From Homoserinibacter gongjuensis (GTDB lineage: Bacteria > Actinomycetota > Actinomycetes > Actinomycetales > Microbacteriaceae): 64,000 nt of DNA. Each line of letters starts with the position of its first letter. Positions within the stretch are counted from its first letter, which is position 1. The stretch spans positions 1,178,001-1,242,000 of the forward strand of contig NZ_BSVA01000001.1 of the NCBI RefSeq assembly GCF_030161875.1. Reading direction: 5' to 3'. Shown one piece after another: positions 16,305-25,181 of the stretch. Below the pieces are notes generated by a model. That model was not told the origin of the DNA, searched no databases, and saw only the letters and a program-made list of their open reading frames with translations. The translations under genes were made by a program, and so were the position numbers.

Positions 16305-17539
16305 GCAAGAAGACGTGGATCGGCGCCATCGCGCTCGCCGCGGCCGCCGCTGTCGTGCTCACCGGATGTTCCGGTGGAGGCGGCGGAAGTGACTCCGGAA
16401 ACGGCAGCGAGCTCACGATCCTCATCGGGTCGAGCGGACCCGCCGAGACGAAGGCCGTGCAGGACGCCGCCGACACCTGGGCGGCCGACAACGACGCCAA
16501 GGTCAAGGTCATCGCCGCCGACGACCTCAACCAGCAACTCAGCCAGGGCTTCGCCGGTGACGACGCGCCCGACCTGTTCTACATGGCCTGGGACCAGTTC
16601 GCGAACTACGCGGGCAACGGCTATCTCGACACCTACGCGAAGGACCTGAAGAACGCGAAGGACTTCTACCCCTCGCTCGTGGACACCTTCACCTTCGACG
16701 GCGACTTCGTGTGCGCACCGAAGGACTTCTCGACGCTCGGCCTCATCGTGAACACCGACATGTGGGCGGCTGCCGGGCTCACCGACGCCGACGTGCCCAC
16801 CGACTGGGACAGCCTCGAGGCCGTGGCGAAGAAGCTCACCACGGGTGACACCGTCGGCCTCTCCTTCGGTCTCGAGTACGCCCGCCTCGGCGTGTTCATG
16901 AACCAGGCGGGCGGCACGCTCGTCGACAAGGACGGCACGAAGGCCACCGCCGACTCGCCCGAGAACCTCGCGGGTCTCGAGTACGTGCAGAAGCTGCACG
17001 ACGAGGGCGTGCTGAAGTTCCCGAGCGAGCTCGACGCCGGATGGGGTGGCGAGGCGCTCGGCGCCGGCAAGGCCGCCATGGTCATCGAGGGTCCCTGGAT
17101 CAAGGGCATCGCATCCGACTACCCCGACACGAAGTGGGCCGCCTACGAGCTGCCTGCCGGGCCCGAGGGGAAGTCGACCTTCACCTTCACGAACTGCTGG
17201 GGCATCCCGGCGAACTCCGACACCCGGGATGCTGCGGTGTCGCTCGTGGAGTACCTCACCTCCGACGACCAGCAGCTCGCCTTCGCCGACGCCTTCGGCG
17301 TGATCCCGTCGACCGAGTCGGCGGCCGCGAGCTACGCCGAGAAGTACCCCGACTACGCCTCGTTCGTCGCGAGCAACGACTACGCGGTGAGCCCGGTGAA
17401 CTTCGCCGGCTCGGCGTCGGTCGTGGGCGACTTCAACGCGTCGCTCGAGGGGATGGCGTCGGGGAACGTCGACCTGAAGGGCATCCTGGGCACCTTCCAG
17501 GAGCAGCTGCAGGCGGCGCTCGACGAGGCGAACGGCTGA
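16301..17539 (+). CDS. Carbohydrate ABC transporter substrate-binding lipoprotein
   Basis: The 412-residue protein has a lipoprotein signal with lipobox VLTGC (Cys23) and the fold of family 1 extracellular sugar-binding proteins: APDLFYMAWDQFANYAGNGYLDTY, LGLIVNTDMWAAAGL, GWGGEALGAGKAAMVIEGPW and a Trp/aromatic-rich core. It would capture an oligosaccharide at the cell surface and deliver it to the two permeases that follow. It overlaps the lacI stop, so it is in the same transcript. Maltodextrin or another alpha-glucoside is a guess from the neighbouring glycosidase. No ATPase is encoded here; a shared MsiK-type ATPase elsewhere is usual in Actinobacteria. Confidence 0.92.
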   Translation: MSKKTWIGAIALAAAAAVVLTGCSGGGGGSDSGNGSELTILIGSSGPAETKAVQDAADTWAADNDAKVKVIAADDLNQQLSQGFAGDDAPDLFYMAWDQFANYAGNGYLDTYAKDLKNAKDFYPSLVDTFTFDGDFVCAPKDFSTLGLIVNTDMWAAAGLTDADVPTDWDSLEAVAKKLTTGDTVGLSFGLEYARLGVFMNQAGGTLVDKDGTKATADSPENLAGLEYVQKLHDEGVLKFPSELDAGWGGEALGAGKAAMVIEGPWIKGIASDYPDTKWAAYELPAGPEGKSTFTFTNCWGIPANSDTRDAAVSLVEYLTSDDQQLAFADAFGVIPSTESAAASYAEKYPDYASFVASNDYAVSPVNFAGSASVVGDFNASLEGMASGNVDLKGILGTFQEQLQAALDEANG

Positions 17540-17584
17540 GCCGCCTCGAGCTGATGCGCTGACCGGGAGCACGAGGAGCACGCG

Positions 17585-18715
17585 ATGAGCAGAGGGATCC
17601 GCGGGAACGAAGCCCGCTACGGGTGGGCGTTCACCGCCCCCGCGATCCTCATCATCGGCGTGTTCCTCGTGCTCCCGATCCTGCTCGCACTCTGGGTGAG
17701 CTTCAGCGACTGGAACGGCCTCGGCTCGCCGCTCGGCAACTCCGAGTTCGTCGGGGGCGTCAACTACGCCAAGGTGCTCGTGGATTCCGGCCTCGCGCAG
17801 CGCGACTTCGGCACCTCGATCCGCAACAACCTCTACTACGTGCTGCTCGTGGTGCCGCTGCAGACGGCGCTCGCGCTGTTCCTCGCCGTGCAGGTGAACC
17901 GCCGGATGCTGCGCGGCCGCGGCTTCTTCCGCACCGCGTTCTACTTCCCCTCGGTCACGAGCTCGATCGCGATCACGACGATCTTCATCTTCCTGTTCAC
18001 CTCCTCCGGCGCGGTCAACCAGGTGCTCGGCTGGCTCGGGGTCAACGGCCCCAACTGGTTCGCGGATCCGCGCGGCGTGCTGCACCTGCTGCTCGGCGGC
18101 CTCGGAGTCGACGGATCGGGTGCCGCGGCCGCGGGCGGACCGCTCGGTCTCAGCTGGTGGGACTGGTTCGCTGGCCCCTCCGTCGCGATGTGCGTGCTGA
18201 TCATCCTGGCGATCTTCACGACATCCGGAACCTTCATGCTGCTGTTCCTCGCGGCGCTGCAGAACGTGGGCGCCGAGATCGAGGAGGCCGCCGCCGTGGA
18301 CGGCGCGGGCCCGTTCCGCACCTTCTTCTCGGTGACCCTGCCCATGCTCAAGCCCACGCTCTTCACGGTGCTCACCCTCGGGCTGATCGGCACGTGGCAG
18401 GTGTTCGACCAGATCTACCTGACCGGCCGCGGGGCGCCCGCGAAGACGCTGCTGACGCCCGCGTTCCTCGCCTACGACACCTCGTTCTCCGACCTCAAGT
18501 GGGGCCAGGGCGCGGCGATCTCGTTCATCCTCTTCGGCATCATCGTGGCCCTCACCCTCTTCCAGCGGTGGGTGCTGCGAGATCGCGACGCCGGGCGGGC
18601 CGGGCGACGCCGGGAGGTGCGTGCCGTGGCGCGGCTGCACCGTGACGCAGAATCCGTGCGGGCGGCGGGCACCGCCGTGCCGGAGGCGGCCGCGAGCGAA
18701 GGGCGCGAGCGATGA
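17585..18715 (+). CDS. Sugar ABC transporter permease (MalF-like)
   Basis: The 376-residue membrane protein begins with a helix at about 15-40 (WAFTAPAILIIGVFLVLPIL) and carries the EAA loop IEEAAAVDGAGPFRTFFSVTLPML that docks on the ATPase. It has an unusual Gly/Ala-rich insert around residues 150-195 (GGLGVDGSGAAAAGGPLG) between helices and a long charged C-terminal tail. The stop overlaps the ATG of the next permease by four bases (ATGA at 18712). Confidence 0.92.
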   Translation: MSRGIRGNEARYGWAFTAPAILIIGVFLVLPILLALWVSFSDWNGLGSPLGNSEFVGGVNYAKVLVDSGLAQRDFGTSIRNNLYYVLLVVPLQTALALFLAVQVNRRMLRGRGFFRTAFYFPSVTSSIAITTIFIFLFTSSGAVNQVLGWLGVNGPNWFADPRGVLHLLLGGLGVDGSGAAAAGGPLGLSWWDWFAGPSVAMCVLIILAIFTTSGTFMLLFLAALQNVGAEIEEAAAVDGAGPFRTFFSVTLPMLKPTLFTVLTLGLIGTWQVFDQIYLTGRGAPAKTLLTPAFLAYDTSFSDLKWGQGAAISFILFGIIVALTLFQRWVLRDRDAGRAGRRREVRAVARLHRDAESVRAAGTAVPEAAASEGRER

Positions 18716-19569
18716 GCATGACGATGCACGCCGGCCGCCGCCGCCTCGCGACGATCGGGCTCGCGCTCAGCTACGTGCTGCTCGTGGCGCTCGCCCTCAT
18801 CTACATCTACCCGTTCCTGATCTCGATCTCGGGCAGCTTCAAGACGGATGCCGAGGCGACACAGCAGCCGCTCAGCCTGCTGCCCGCGACGTGGACCTTC
18901 GCGGCCTACGAACGGCTCTTCACGAGCGTGCCCCTGCTGCAGTGGGCCGGCAACTCCCTGCTCATCACCGTGATCGTCACCACCGGCCGGGTGTTCTTCG
19001 ACTCACTGGCCGGCTACGCGCTCTCGCGCCTGCAGTTCCGCGGGCGGGCGGTCGTCTTCGCGTGCCTCGTGGCCGTGATGGCGGTGCCGAACGTCGTGCT
19101 GCTCATCCCGCGCTTCCTCATCCTCAAGGAGCTCGGGCTCTACAACTCCTACGCGGGCATGATCGTGCCGATCATGATCGATGCGGCAGGCATCTTCATC
19201 ATGAAGCAGTTCTTCGAGTCGATCCCGGTATCGGTCGAGGAGGCGGCTCGCATCGACGGGGCGGGCGTCTTCCGCACCTTCTGGACGATCGTGCTGCCGA
19301 TGGCGATGCCCGCCCTCGTGACCCTCTTCATCCTGAGCTTCCAGGGGTCCTGGAACGAGTTCGCCCACTTCGTGGTGTCGCGCAACGACCCCGACCTCAA
19401 CACGCTCACGACGGGTGTCGCATCCCTCACCTCGGGTCAGCTCGGCTCCGGCAACCAGTACCCCCTGCAGCTCGCCGCCGCGGTGCTCATGTCGATCCCG
19501 GTGGCCGTGCTGTTCTTCATCTTCCAGCGCCGCATCATGTCGACCTCCGAGGGCGGCGAGAAGGGCTGA
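18712..19569 (+). CDS. Sugar ABC transporter permease (MalG-like)
   Basis: The 285-residue partner permease has six predicted helices and the EAA motif VEEAARIDGAGVFRTFWTIVLPMA. It ends RIMSTSEGGEKG, typical of MalG-type subunits. It is the last gene of the lacI operon; a family C element follows at once and may terminate it against the convergent APC permease gene. Confidence 0.93.
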   Translation: MSMTMHAGRRRLATIGLALSYVLLVALALIYIYPFLISISGSFKTDAEATQQPLSLLPATWTFAAYERLFTSVPLLQWAGNSLLITVIVTTGRVFFDSLAGYALSRLQFRGRAVVFACLVAVMAVPNVVLLIPRFLILKELGLYNSYAGMIVPIMIDAAGIFIMKQFFESIPVSVEEAARIDGAGVFRTFWTIVLPMAMPALVTLFILSFQGSWNEFAHFVVSRNDPDLNTLTTGVASLTSGQLGSGNQYPLQLAAAVLMSIPVAVLFFIFQRRIMSTSEGGEKG

Positions 19570-19586
19570 CCGCCGAGTGTGTGGGC

Positions 19587-19656
19587 CAAACGCTGCAGCG
19601 GTCGACCCCACGCGGCAGACATCCGTGGCGCGCGCGGCCAGACGCTACAGCGTTTG
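19587..19656. repeat. Family C inverted repeat, copy 2
   Basis: CAAACGCTGCAGC (19587-19599) pairs with GCTACAGCGTTTG (19644-19656). The right arm ends on the base next to the stop codon of the APC permease (19657-19659, minus strand). It fills the gap between convergent genes, as copy 1 does. Confidence 0.7.
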
Positions 19657-21700
19657 TCACCGGGTGCGTGAGCGGGCGGGCGTCCCGGGGGCGCGCAGGG
19701 GCGGGCGCACGGGCTCGCCGCGGCGGTCCTGGCCGGGCAGCGGGCGGGAGCGGCGGCCGTAGATGAGGTCCGACGAGTCGAGCAGCCATGGCACGAGCGC
19801 CACGACCACCCCGTGCACGAGCATGAGCTTGCGGCGGATGCGGCGCGCCTTGTGGTTGTGCAGCGCGTTCTCCCACCAGTGCCCCACGATGTACTCCGGC
19901 AGGTACACCGTCACCACCTCCGAGCCGTGCTCGGCGCGGTGCAGCTTGATGTACTTCACGAGGGGCATCGAGATGTCGCGGTACGGCGAGGCCACGATGC
20001 GCAGCGGCACCCGGATGTTGTGCTGCCGCCACTGCCGCTCCAGCTGCGCGCTCGCCTCGTCGTCGATCGACGCGTGCACCGCCTCGATCGTCTCGTGGCG
20101 TGCGGCGATCGCGTAGTCGAGCGCCTTCAGCACGGGTTTCGACAGCCTGCCGACCAGCACGATCGCGTGGTCGCCCGACGACCCGAAGACGGTGGTGGCA
20201 TCCGGCGCGATCTCGCGGTCGACATCCCGGTAGTAGCGGTTCACGCCGATCATCAGGGCGATGAGCAGACCCATCACGACGAACACGATCCAGGCCCCGT
20301 GGGTGAACTTCGTGACCGTCACGATGACGAGCACGGATGCCGTCATGAGCGCCCCGAGGGCGTTGATCGCCAGGCCGCGCCACACGGCTTTCGGCGGTTC
20401 CGACCCGTCGCGCAGCCGACGGATCCAGTGCTGCACCATGCCGATCTGCCCGAGCGTGAACGAGATGAACACGCCGATGATGTACAGCTGGATGAGCACC
20501 GTGACGTTCGCCTGCGCCCCGACGAGCAGCACGACCGCCACGGCCGAGAGGGCGAGCACGCCGTTCGAGAAGATGAGACGGTCGCCGCGCGTCGCGAGGG
20601 CCTTCGGCGCGTAGCCGTCCTGGGCGAGCACCGAGCCGAGCAGGGGAACCCGTTGAAGGCCGTGTTCGCCGCGAGCAGCAGCACGGCGGCGGTGGCCGCC
20701 TGCACGATGAAGAACAGCACCGTGTTGTTGCCGAAGGTCGCGGATGCGATCTGGGCGATGAGGCTGCGCTGCGGCTCGCTCGCGCAGTCGGTGAATCCGA
20801 TCAGGTCGCACGCGTGCTCCGCGTAGTGCACGCCCGTGATGAGGGCGACGGCCGTGAGGCCCGAGAACAGCAGGATCGCGATCGAGCCCATCGCCACGAG
20901 CGTGCGCTGTGCGTTGGTCACCTTGGGGCGCCGGAACGCGGGCACACCGTTCGAGATCGCCTCGACGCCCGTGAGGGCGGCGCATCCGCTCGCGAACGCG
21001 CGCAGGATCAGCAGGATGAAGGCCGCCTGGGTGAGCTGCTCGCCCTCGACCGTCCACCCGGCGCTCTCGGCCACCGGCACATCGCCGAGCGCGGTGCGGA
21101 TGAGGGCGGTCACGACCATCACGCCGATCGATCCGATGAAGAGGTACGTCGGTACGGCGAAGGCCTTCGATGCCTCGCGCACGCCGCGCAGGTTGATGGC
21201 CGCGAGCAGCACGACGAAGCCGACGGCGAGCTCCACTCGCCAGGGGTTCAGCGCGGGGATCGCCGAGATGATGTTGTCGACCCCGGATGCGACCGACACC
21301 GCGACCGTGAGCACGTAGTCCACGAGGAGGGCCGCCGCCACCACGACCCCGGCGTGCTCGCCGAGGTTCTTCGACGCGACCTCGTAGTCGCCGCCGCCCG
21401 AGGGGTACGCCTTGATGAGCTGCCGGTACGAGGCGACCACCACGACGAGCAGCAGCACGACCGCTCCTGCCACCCAGGGCGCGAAGCTCAGGAACGCGAG
21501 CCCCCGAGCAGCAGGATCATGAGCAGCTCTTGCGGCGCGTAGGCCACCGACGAGAGCGGGTCGCTCGCGAAGATCGGCAGCGCGAGATGCTTGGGCAGCA
21601 GCTGGCTCTCGAGCGTCGACGTGGGAAGCGGGTCGCCGATCAGCCAGTTCTTGGCGGAGCGCGGCGCATCGTCTGAGGCGGGTCCGCCCTCATGAGTCAC
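19657..21700 (-). CDS. APC-family permease with cytoplasmic C-terminal domain (two apparent frameshifts)
   Basis: Joined across shifts near 21500 and 20645 (both in G or C runs), the product is about 680 residues. LALPIFASDPLSSVAYAPQELL opens the first helix; AYPSGGGDYEVASKNLGEHAG and LTGVEAISNGVPAFRRPK are APC-superfamily signatures, and twelve helices follow. The last 200 residues form a soluble domain (HAIVLVGRLSKPVLKALDYA...) like that of large actinobacterial APC proteins of the Rv2690c type. The substrate, perhaps an amino acid or potassium, is unknown. The frame breaks look like sequencing errors. GTG 21700 gives the conserved start. Confidence 0.8.
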
Positions 21701-21704
21701 GGCG

Positions 21705-21722
21705 GGAAAGCATACGCTTTCC
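21705..21722. promoter_or_regulatory. Palindrome overlapping the APC permease -10 region
   Basis: GGAAAGC and GCTTTCC surround ATAC. The minus strand carries TATGCT (21709-21714) eight bases before GTG 21700, so the dyad would overlap the -10 box. Confidence 0.4.
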
Positions 21723-21788
21723 GCCGTGCGCGTCAACGGGGCACGACGGTGGGCCCATCGGCCCTGAATTCTCACGGTTCGGGCCGCC

Positions 21789-21794
21789 TATGAT
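21789..21794 (+). promoter_or_regulatory. -10 box of leaderless promoter for the 21801 gene
   Basis: TATGAT, close to the sigma-A consensus, exactly six bases before the GTG at 21801. Confidence 0.55.
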
Positions 21795-21800
21795 CGTGCG

Positions 21801-22460
21801 GTGACGAGTGCGCGACGCAGGCGGCGGTGGCCGTGGATCCTGGGTGGCGTCGTGCTCGTTCTGCTCGTTCCGGCAGCCGTTCTCGGGCTGCCGATCCTGC
21901 TGCATCAGGACGGTGGCTCCGCCAACCAGCAGCATCCCGGCGCCGAGTGGCCGACGACCGTCACGGCGACCGGCGATGACGGGCGCGACCGCGAGTTGAG
22001 CGTCGTCTCCCCCGATCCGGGCGGCACCGTCGACACCTCGGCCCTCGAAGTCGGCGAGCACCTCGTGGTGAGCGGAACCGGATACGACGCGGGCCAGGGC
22101 ATCTACGTCGCGATCTGCGTCATCCCCTCCGATCCGGCGACCAAACCGGGACCCTGCCTCGGCGGCGTGCCGTCGACCGAGCCGACGGGCGACCCGGTCG
22201 CCGCCGACGTGATCGAGTGGGCGCCGAGCAACTGGATCAACGACGACTGGGCCTGGAAGCTCTTCGGCGCCCGCGCCTACGATGACGTCGCCACGGGCAC
22301 CTTCACCGCCTACCTCGAGGTCGTCGATCCGGTCGGCGAGGGGGTCGACTGCACGGTCGAGAAGTGCGCGATCTACTCCCGCAACGACCACACGGCGCTC
22401 GGCGATCGCGTGCAGGACCTCTACATCCCCGTGCGGTTCGCGGCACCATCCGCTGGTTGA
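21801..22460 (+). CDS. Secreted or anchored neocarzinostatin-like domain protein
   Basis: The 219-residue product has a basic N-terminus and one helix (about 10-32), then an extracytoplasmic domain. LVVSGTGYDAGQGIYVAICVIP, the cysteine pair regions GPCLGG and CTVEKCAIYSRNDHT, and LYIPVRFA match the neocarzinostatin-like Ig fold found in secreted actinobacterial proteins, some linked to haem uptake. No chromophore or haem genes are nearby, so the ligand is unknown. Its TGA stop (22458-22460) lies inside the GGTTGAG of a family G element. Confidence 0.7.
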   Translation: MTSARRRRRWPWILGGVVLVLLVPAAVLGLPILLHQDGGSANQQHPGAEWPTTVTATGDDGRDRELSVVSPDPGGTVDTSALEVGEHLVVSGTGYDAGQGIYVAICVIPSDPATKPGPCLGGVPSTEPTGDPVAADVIEWAPSNWINDDWAWKLFGARAYDDVATGTFTAYLEVVDPVGEGVDCTVEKCAIYSRNDHTALGDRVQDLYIPVRFAAPSAG

Positions 22461-22489
22461 GGAGCGGCCGAAGGCCGCGTCTCGAAACC
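22455..22489 (+). repeat. Family G hairpin element containing a stop codon
   Basis: GGTTGAGGAG, inner stem GCGGCC-GAA-GGCCGC, then GTCTCGAAACC. It supplies the stop codon of the upstream gene and ends six bases before the convergent PadR stop, so it may terminate both. Confidence 0.75.
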
Positions 22490-22494
22490 GCCCC

Positions 22495-23133
22495 TCAGCG
22501 CCTGAGTGCAGCCGTCACCTCGCGGCGCACCTCGTCGAGCCGCGTGGTGAGCAGTTCGACGGCATCCGCGTGCAGCCGGGCCGCCGCCACCTGCGAGCGC
22601 AACTCGCTGCGCAGCTCGGCGCGGAAGCTCGTGAGCGCGGCCTCGGCCTCGTGCAGCAGCACGCGGCTCGTCGTGCGGGCATCGGATGCCGTGTCGGCCC
22701 CCGCGGAACCCCCGCCCGACGCGCGCGGCGGCTCCGTGCCGGCGCGGGCGTCGCGCGCTGCCGCGGCGAGGTCGGCCTTGAGGGTGCGCATCGCGTCGTT
22801 CACCGAGCTGCGCACCTCGTCGGCCAGGCGGCGAACCGAGTCGGTGACATCCGTCTCGATGTCGGCGAGCTCGTCCTGGCGTGAGGCGAGTTCGGCGCGG
22901 CCCGCATCCGTGATCGCGTAGACCGTGCGGCGCCCGTCGGACTCCTTGGTCACGAGACCTTCCTCCTGCAGCTTGGCGAGCCGCGGGTAGATCGTGCCGG
23001 CGCTCGGCACGTAGGTGCCGCCGAAGCGATCGCCGAGGCCCTGGATGAGTTCGTAGCCGTGCTGCGGACGCTCGTCGAGCAGGCTCAGCAGGTAGAGCCG
23101 CAGGTGGCCGTGGGCGAAGACGGGCGGGGTCAT
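22495..23133 (-). CDS. PadR-family transcriptional regulator
   Basis: The 212-residue protein has the PadR winged helix at its N-terminus (GHLRLYLLSLLDERPQHGYELIQGL, GTIYPRLAKLQEEGLVTKE, GRRTVYAITDAGR), then a long helical C-terminal region (about 90-212) likely used for dimerisation. It starts with an ATG that overlaps the stop of the DUF4097 gene, so the two are co-transcribed. PadR proteins of this kind usually repress their own operon in response to envelope or chemical stress; palindromes at 23966 and 23993 are candidate operators. Confidence 0.9.
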   Translation of the reverse strand: MTPPVFAHGHLRLYLLSLLDERPQHGYELIQGLGDRFGGTYVPSAGTIYPRLAKLQEEGLVTKESDGRRTVYAITDAGRAELASRQDELADIETDVTDSVRRLADEVRSSVNDAMRTLKADLAAAARDARAGTEPPRASGGGSAGADTASDARTTSRVLLHEAEAALTSFRAELRSELRSQVAAARLHADAVELLTTRLDEVRREVTAALRR

Positions 23134-23929
23134 GAGCGCACCGTGTGCAGCACGCTCACGTCGCCGCCGACCGTGTTGACGCGCACGTCGGTCCAGCGCT
23201 GGTCGAGCTGGCCGTGACGGGCGGTGTAGCGACCCTTGACCACGGAGATGCTCTGCGCGTCGATCTGCAGCTTGCCGCCGACCGTCTGCACCGTGTAGCT
23301 CGCCGGGGTGTCGGGCTCGAAGCGCAGCGTGACGGCGCCCGACACCGTGTTGACGCCCACGACATCCGGGATCCCCGAGGCGTCGAGCATGACCGCGCTC
23401 GAGACGCCGTCGACGTCGAACTTGGTGACGGCGCCGGATGCGATCACATCCCCCGAGACCGTGTTGATGCCCACGGGCCCTGCGTGGCCCCGCGCGGTGA
23501 CCTCGCCGCTCACCGAGTTCGCGGTGAGCTTGCCGGTGAGGCCGTCGGCCACCACGTCGCCCGACACGGTGTTGAGCTGCACGTCGGCCTCGAGGCCCGC
23601 CACGAGCGCCTCGGCCGAGACGACCCCGAGGGTCACGGCGACGCTGCGCGGCACGAGCACACTCACCTCGGCCTTGATGGAGGAGCCGAAGTTCTTGAAG
23701 ACGTCGATCCAGTTGTCCCAGCGCAGCTGGGGTGGTCGATCTCGAGGCGATCGCCGTCGACCTGCACGAGCAGCTCGCGGCCGGTCACCGAGTGCACCTC
23801 GACGCGCACACCGGGCTCGTCGTGGCCGACGATGTCGACGTGCCCGCCGACGAGGCCCACCTTGAGGCGGCGGATGTTCTCGATGTCGATCGTCTTGGGT
23901 CCGTCCAGCAGCCACTTCTCCTGAGCCAT
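23130..23929 (-). CDS. DUF4097 beta-repeat protein (apparent frameshift)
   Basis: The N-terminal part MAQEKWLLDGPKTIDIENIRRLKVGLVGGHVDIVG and the remainder lie in different frames; one extra base near 23730 joins EIDHP to PQLRWDNWIDVFKNFG. The rejoined protein of about 266 residues is built of repeating beta strands (LNTVSGDVVADGLTGKLTANSVSGEVTARG, INTVSGDVIASG), the DUF4097 putative-adhesin pattern. It has no signal peptide. It is paired with PadR downstream, a frequent arrangement; its function is unknown. An AAGGAG ribosome site precedes ATG 23929. Confidence 0.8.
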
Positions 23930-23965
23930 CTCGTCTCCTTCCCTCGGCCCGCATCCGGGCTATCT

Positions 23966-23979
23966 CGCGATATATCGCG
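23966..23979. promoter_or_regulatory. Palindromic operator, likely PadR site 1
   Basis: CGCGATATATCGCG is a perfect 14-bp dyad 37 bases upstream of the DUF4097-padR operon. The AT-rich centre stands out in this GC-rich DNA. Confidence 0.6.
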
Positions 23980-23992
23980 TCCGTCGAGAAGT

Positions 23993-24008
23993 CACGATAT
24001 ATCGCGTG
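23993..24008. promoter_or_regulatory. Palindromic operator, likely PadR site 2
   Basis: CACGATATATCGCGTG is a near-perfect second copy of the core GATATATC dyad, about 28 bp from the first. Confidence 0.55.
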
Positions 24009-24044
24009 TCACGTCTGCGCAACCCCGGCGCCCCGCAGCCGCCC

Positions 24045-24135
24045 ATGTCGAAAATGCAGGAGATGCCGGGCGTGTCGCCGGCCTCATCCCTGCGTTGTCG
24101 GCATCCGGCCAGCAGTTCTCCTGCATTTTCGACAT
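24045..24135. repeat. Family A inverted-repeat element, copy 1
   Basis: ATGTCGAAAATGCAGGAGA (24045-24063) and its exact reverse complement (24117-24135) enclose a unique 53-nt interior. The same arms recur at 34387-34476 and 62750-62839 around unrelated interiors of 53 and 52 nt. It lies between the divergent DUF4097 and MerR genes. Confidence 0.85.
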
Positions 24136-24146
24136 TGGACGCGGGG

Positions 24147-24177
24147 TTGCGGTTGACGCTGCGTCAACGTCTAACGT
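24147..24177 (+). promoter_or_regulatory. MerR-type promoter with 19-bp spacer and dyad
   Basis: TTGCGG (24147-24152) and TAACGT (24172-24177) are separated by 19 bp, and the spacer holds the dyad TTGACGC-T-GCGTCAA (24153-24167). A long spacer with an internal dyad is the classic MerR arrangement, so the downstream regulator probably activates its own gene. Confidence 0.6.
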
Positions 24178-24249
24178 CGGATGCGGCACGAGAGCGGGGC
24201 CGCGAAGGGCGCCGCAGAACAGCCACCGGACGGCAGGAAGGAGCAGCGG

Positions 24250-24992
24250 ATGACACACAGCATCCAAGAGGTCGCGCGCCTCACCGGCGTCACGAGTCGC
24301 ACGCTGCGGCACTACGACGACATCGGGCTCGTGCGGCCGAGCGCCACCGGCGCGGGCGGCATCCGCTACTACGACGCCGACGCGCTCGTGCGGCTGCAGC
24401 GCGTGCTGCTGCTGCGCGACCTCGGGCTCGGCCTGCCGGCGATCGCCGAGGTGCTCGCGGGCGAGACTCGCGATGTGCAGGCCCTGCACGCCCACCGCGA
24501 GTGGCTGCGACAGGAGAGACAGCGCCTCGCGCGGCAGATCGCGAGCGTCGAGGCGACCATCGAGGCACTGGAAGGGGTGAGAAACCGATGGCAGAGAACA
24601 TGTTCGACGGCTTCGACCACACGCAGTACAAGGACGAGGTCGAGCAGCGCTGGGGCAAGGACGCGTACGCGAAGTCCGACGCCTGGTGGCGCGGCATGAG
24701 CGACACCGAGAAGTCGAAGTGGCGGGAACGCGCGGCGCAGCTCGGCTCCGACTGGATCGCTGCGGCCGAGTCCGGCATCGCGCCGGATGACGACGCGGCC
24801 CAGGAGCTCGCACGTCGCCACGTCGAGTGGCTGGCCGACATCCCGGGTACGCCGGGCGCCGTGAAGGAGTACGTCACGGGTCTCGGCGAGATGTACGTCG
24901 CCGACCCGCGCTTCGCCGCCAACTACGGTGGCGTCGAGGGCGCGACGTTCGTGCGCGATGCGCTCGCGGTGTACGCCGAGCGCCACCTGTAG
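24250..24992 (+). CDS. TipA-like MerR-family regulator with TipAS domain (apparent frameshift)
   Basis: The N-terminus MTHSIQEVARLTGVTSRTLRHYDDIGLVRPS is a MerR DNA-binding domain followed by a coiled coil (about 80-110). One extra G near 24575 joins EALEG to GEKPMAENMFDGFDHTQYKDEVEQRWGKDAY, a TipAS-type domain (ending VEGATFVRDALAVYAERHL). The total of about 247 residues matches TipAL. TipA proteins bind drugs in the TipAS domain and activate resistance or their own gene; the ligand here is unknown. A GGAAGGAG ribosome site precedes ATG 24250. Confidence 0.85.
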
Positions 24993-25002
24993 AAGGACGG
25001 GG

Positions 25003-25032
25003 TTCCGGATGCGTCTTCACCCGCATCCGGAA
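25003..25032 (+). terminator. Hairpin after the TipA-like gene
   Basis: TTCCGGATGCG and CGCATCCGGAA pair perfectly over 11 bp with an 8-nt loop, 11 bases after the stop codon. It can also serve the convergent yczE-microprotein transcript. Confidence 0.6.
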
Positions 25033-25064
25033 TCCCGCCGGGCCGAGGGCGCCCGCGGCGGGCG

Positions 25065-25181
25065 CTACGGGAGCAGCAGGCGGTTCGTCGGCACCTGCCG
25101 GTAGCCGTCGGAGCCGATCACGACGGCGGTGGCGATGAGCGCCCAGAGCGACAACGCGCTGAGCGAGAGCAGCACGATCAT
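25065..25181 (-). CDS. 38-residue membrane microprotein coupled to yczE
   Basis: An ORF too short for most gene finders encodes 38 residues: a hydrophobic segment MIVLLSLSALSLWALIATAV, then VIGSDGYRQVPTNRLLLP. Its ATG (25179-25181) overlaps the yczE stop (25178-25180) in an ATGA, which implies translational coupling. One membrane helix with a short Arg-containing tail is predicted. I do not recognise a family. The overlap and the clean hydrophobic profile are the evidence that it is real. Confidence 0.55.
   Translation of the reverse strand: MIVLLSLSALSLWALIATAVVIGSDGYRQVPTNRLLLP

Noticed and set aside
24045..24135. Family A as an insertion-sequence remnant
   Set aside because: No transposase fragment, no target-site duplication that I can see, and interiors differ between copies, so it cannot be called a mobile element yet.
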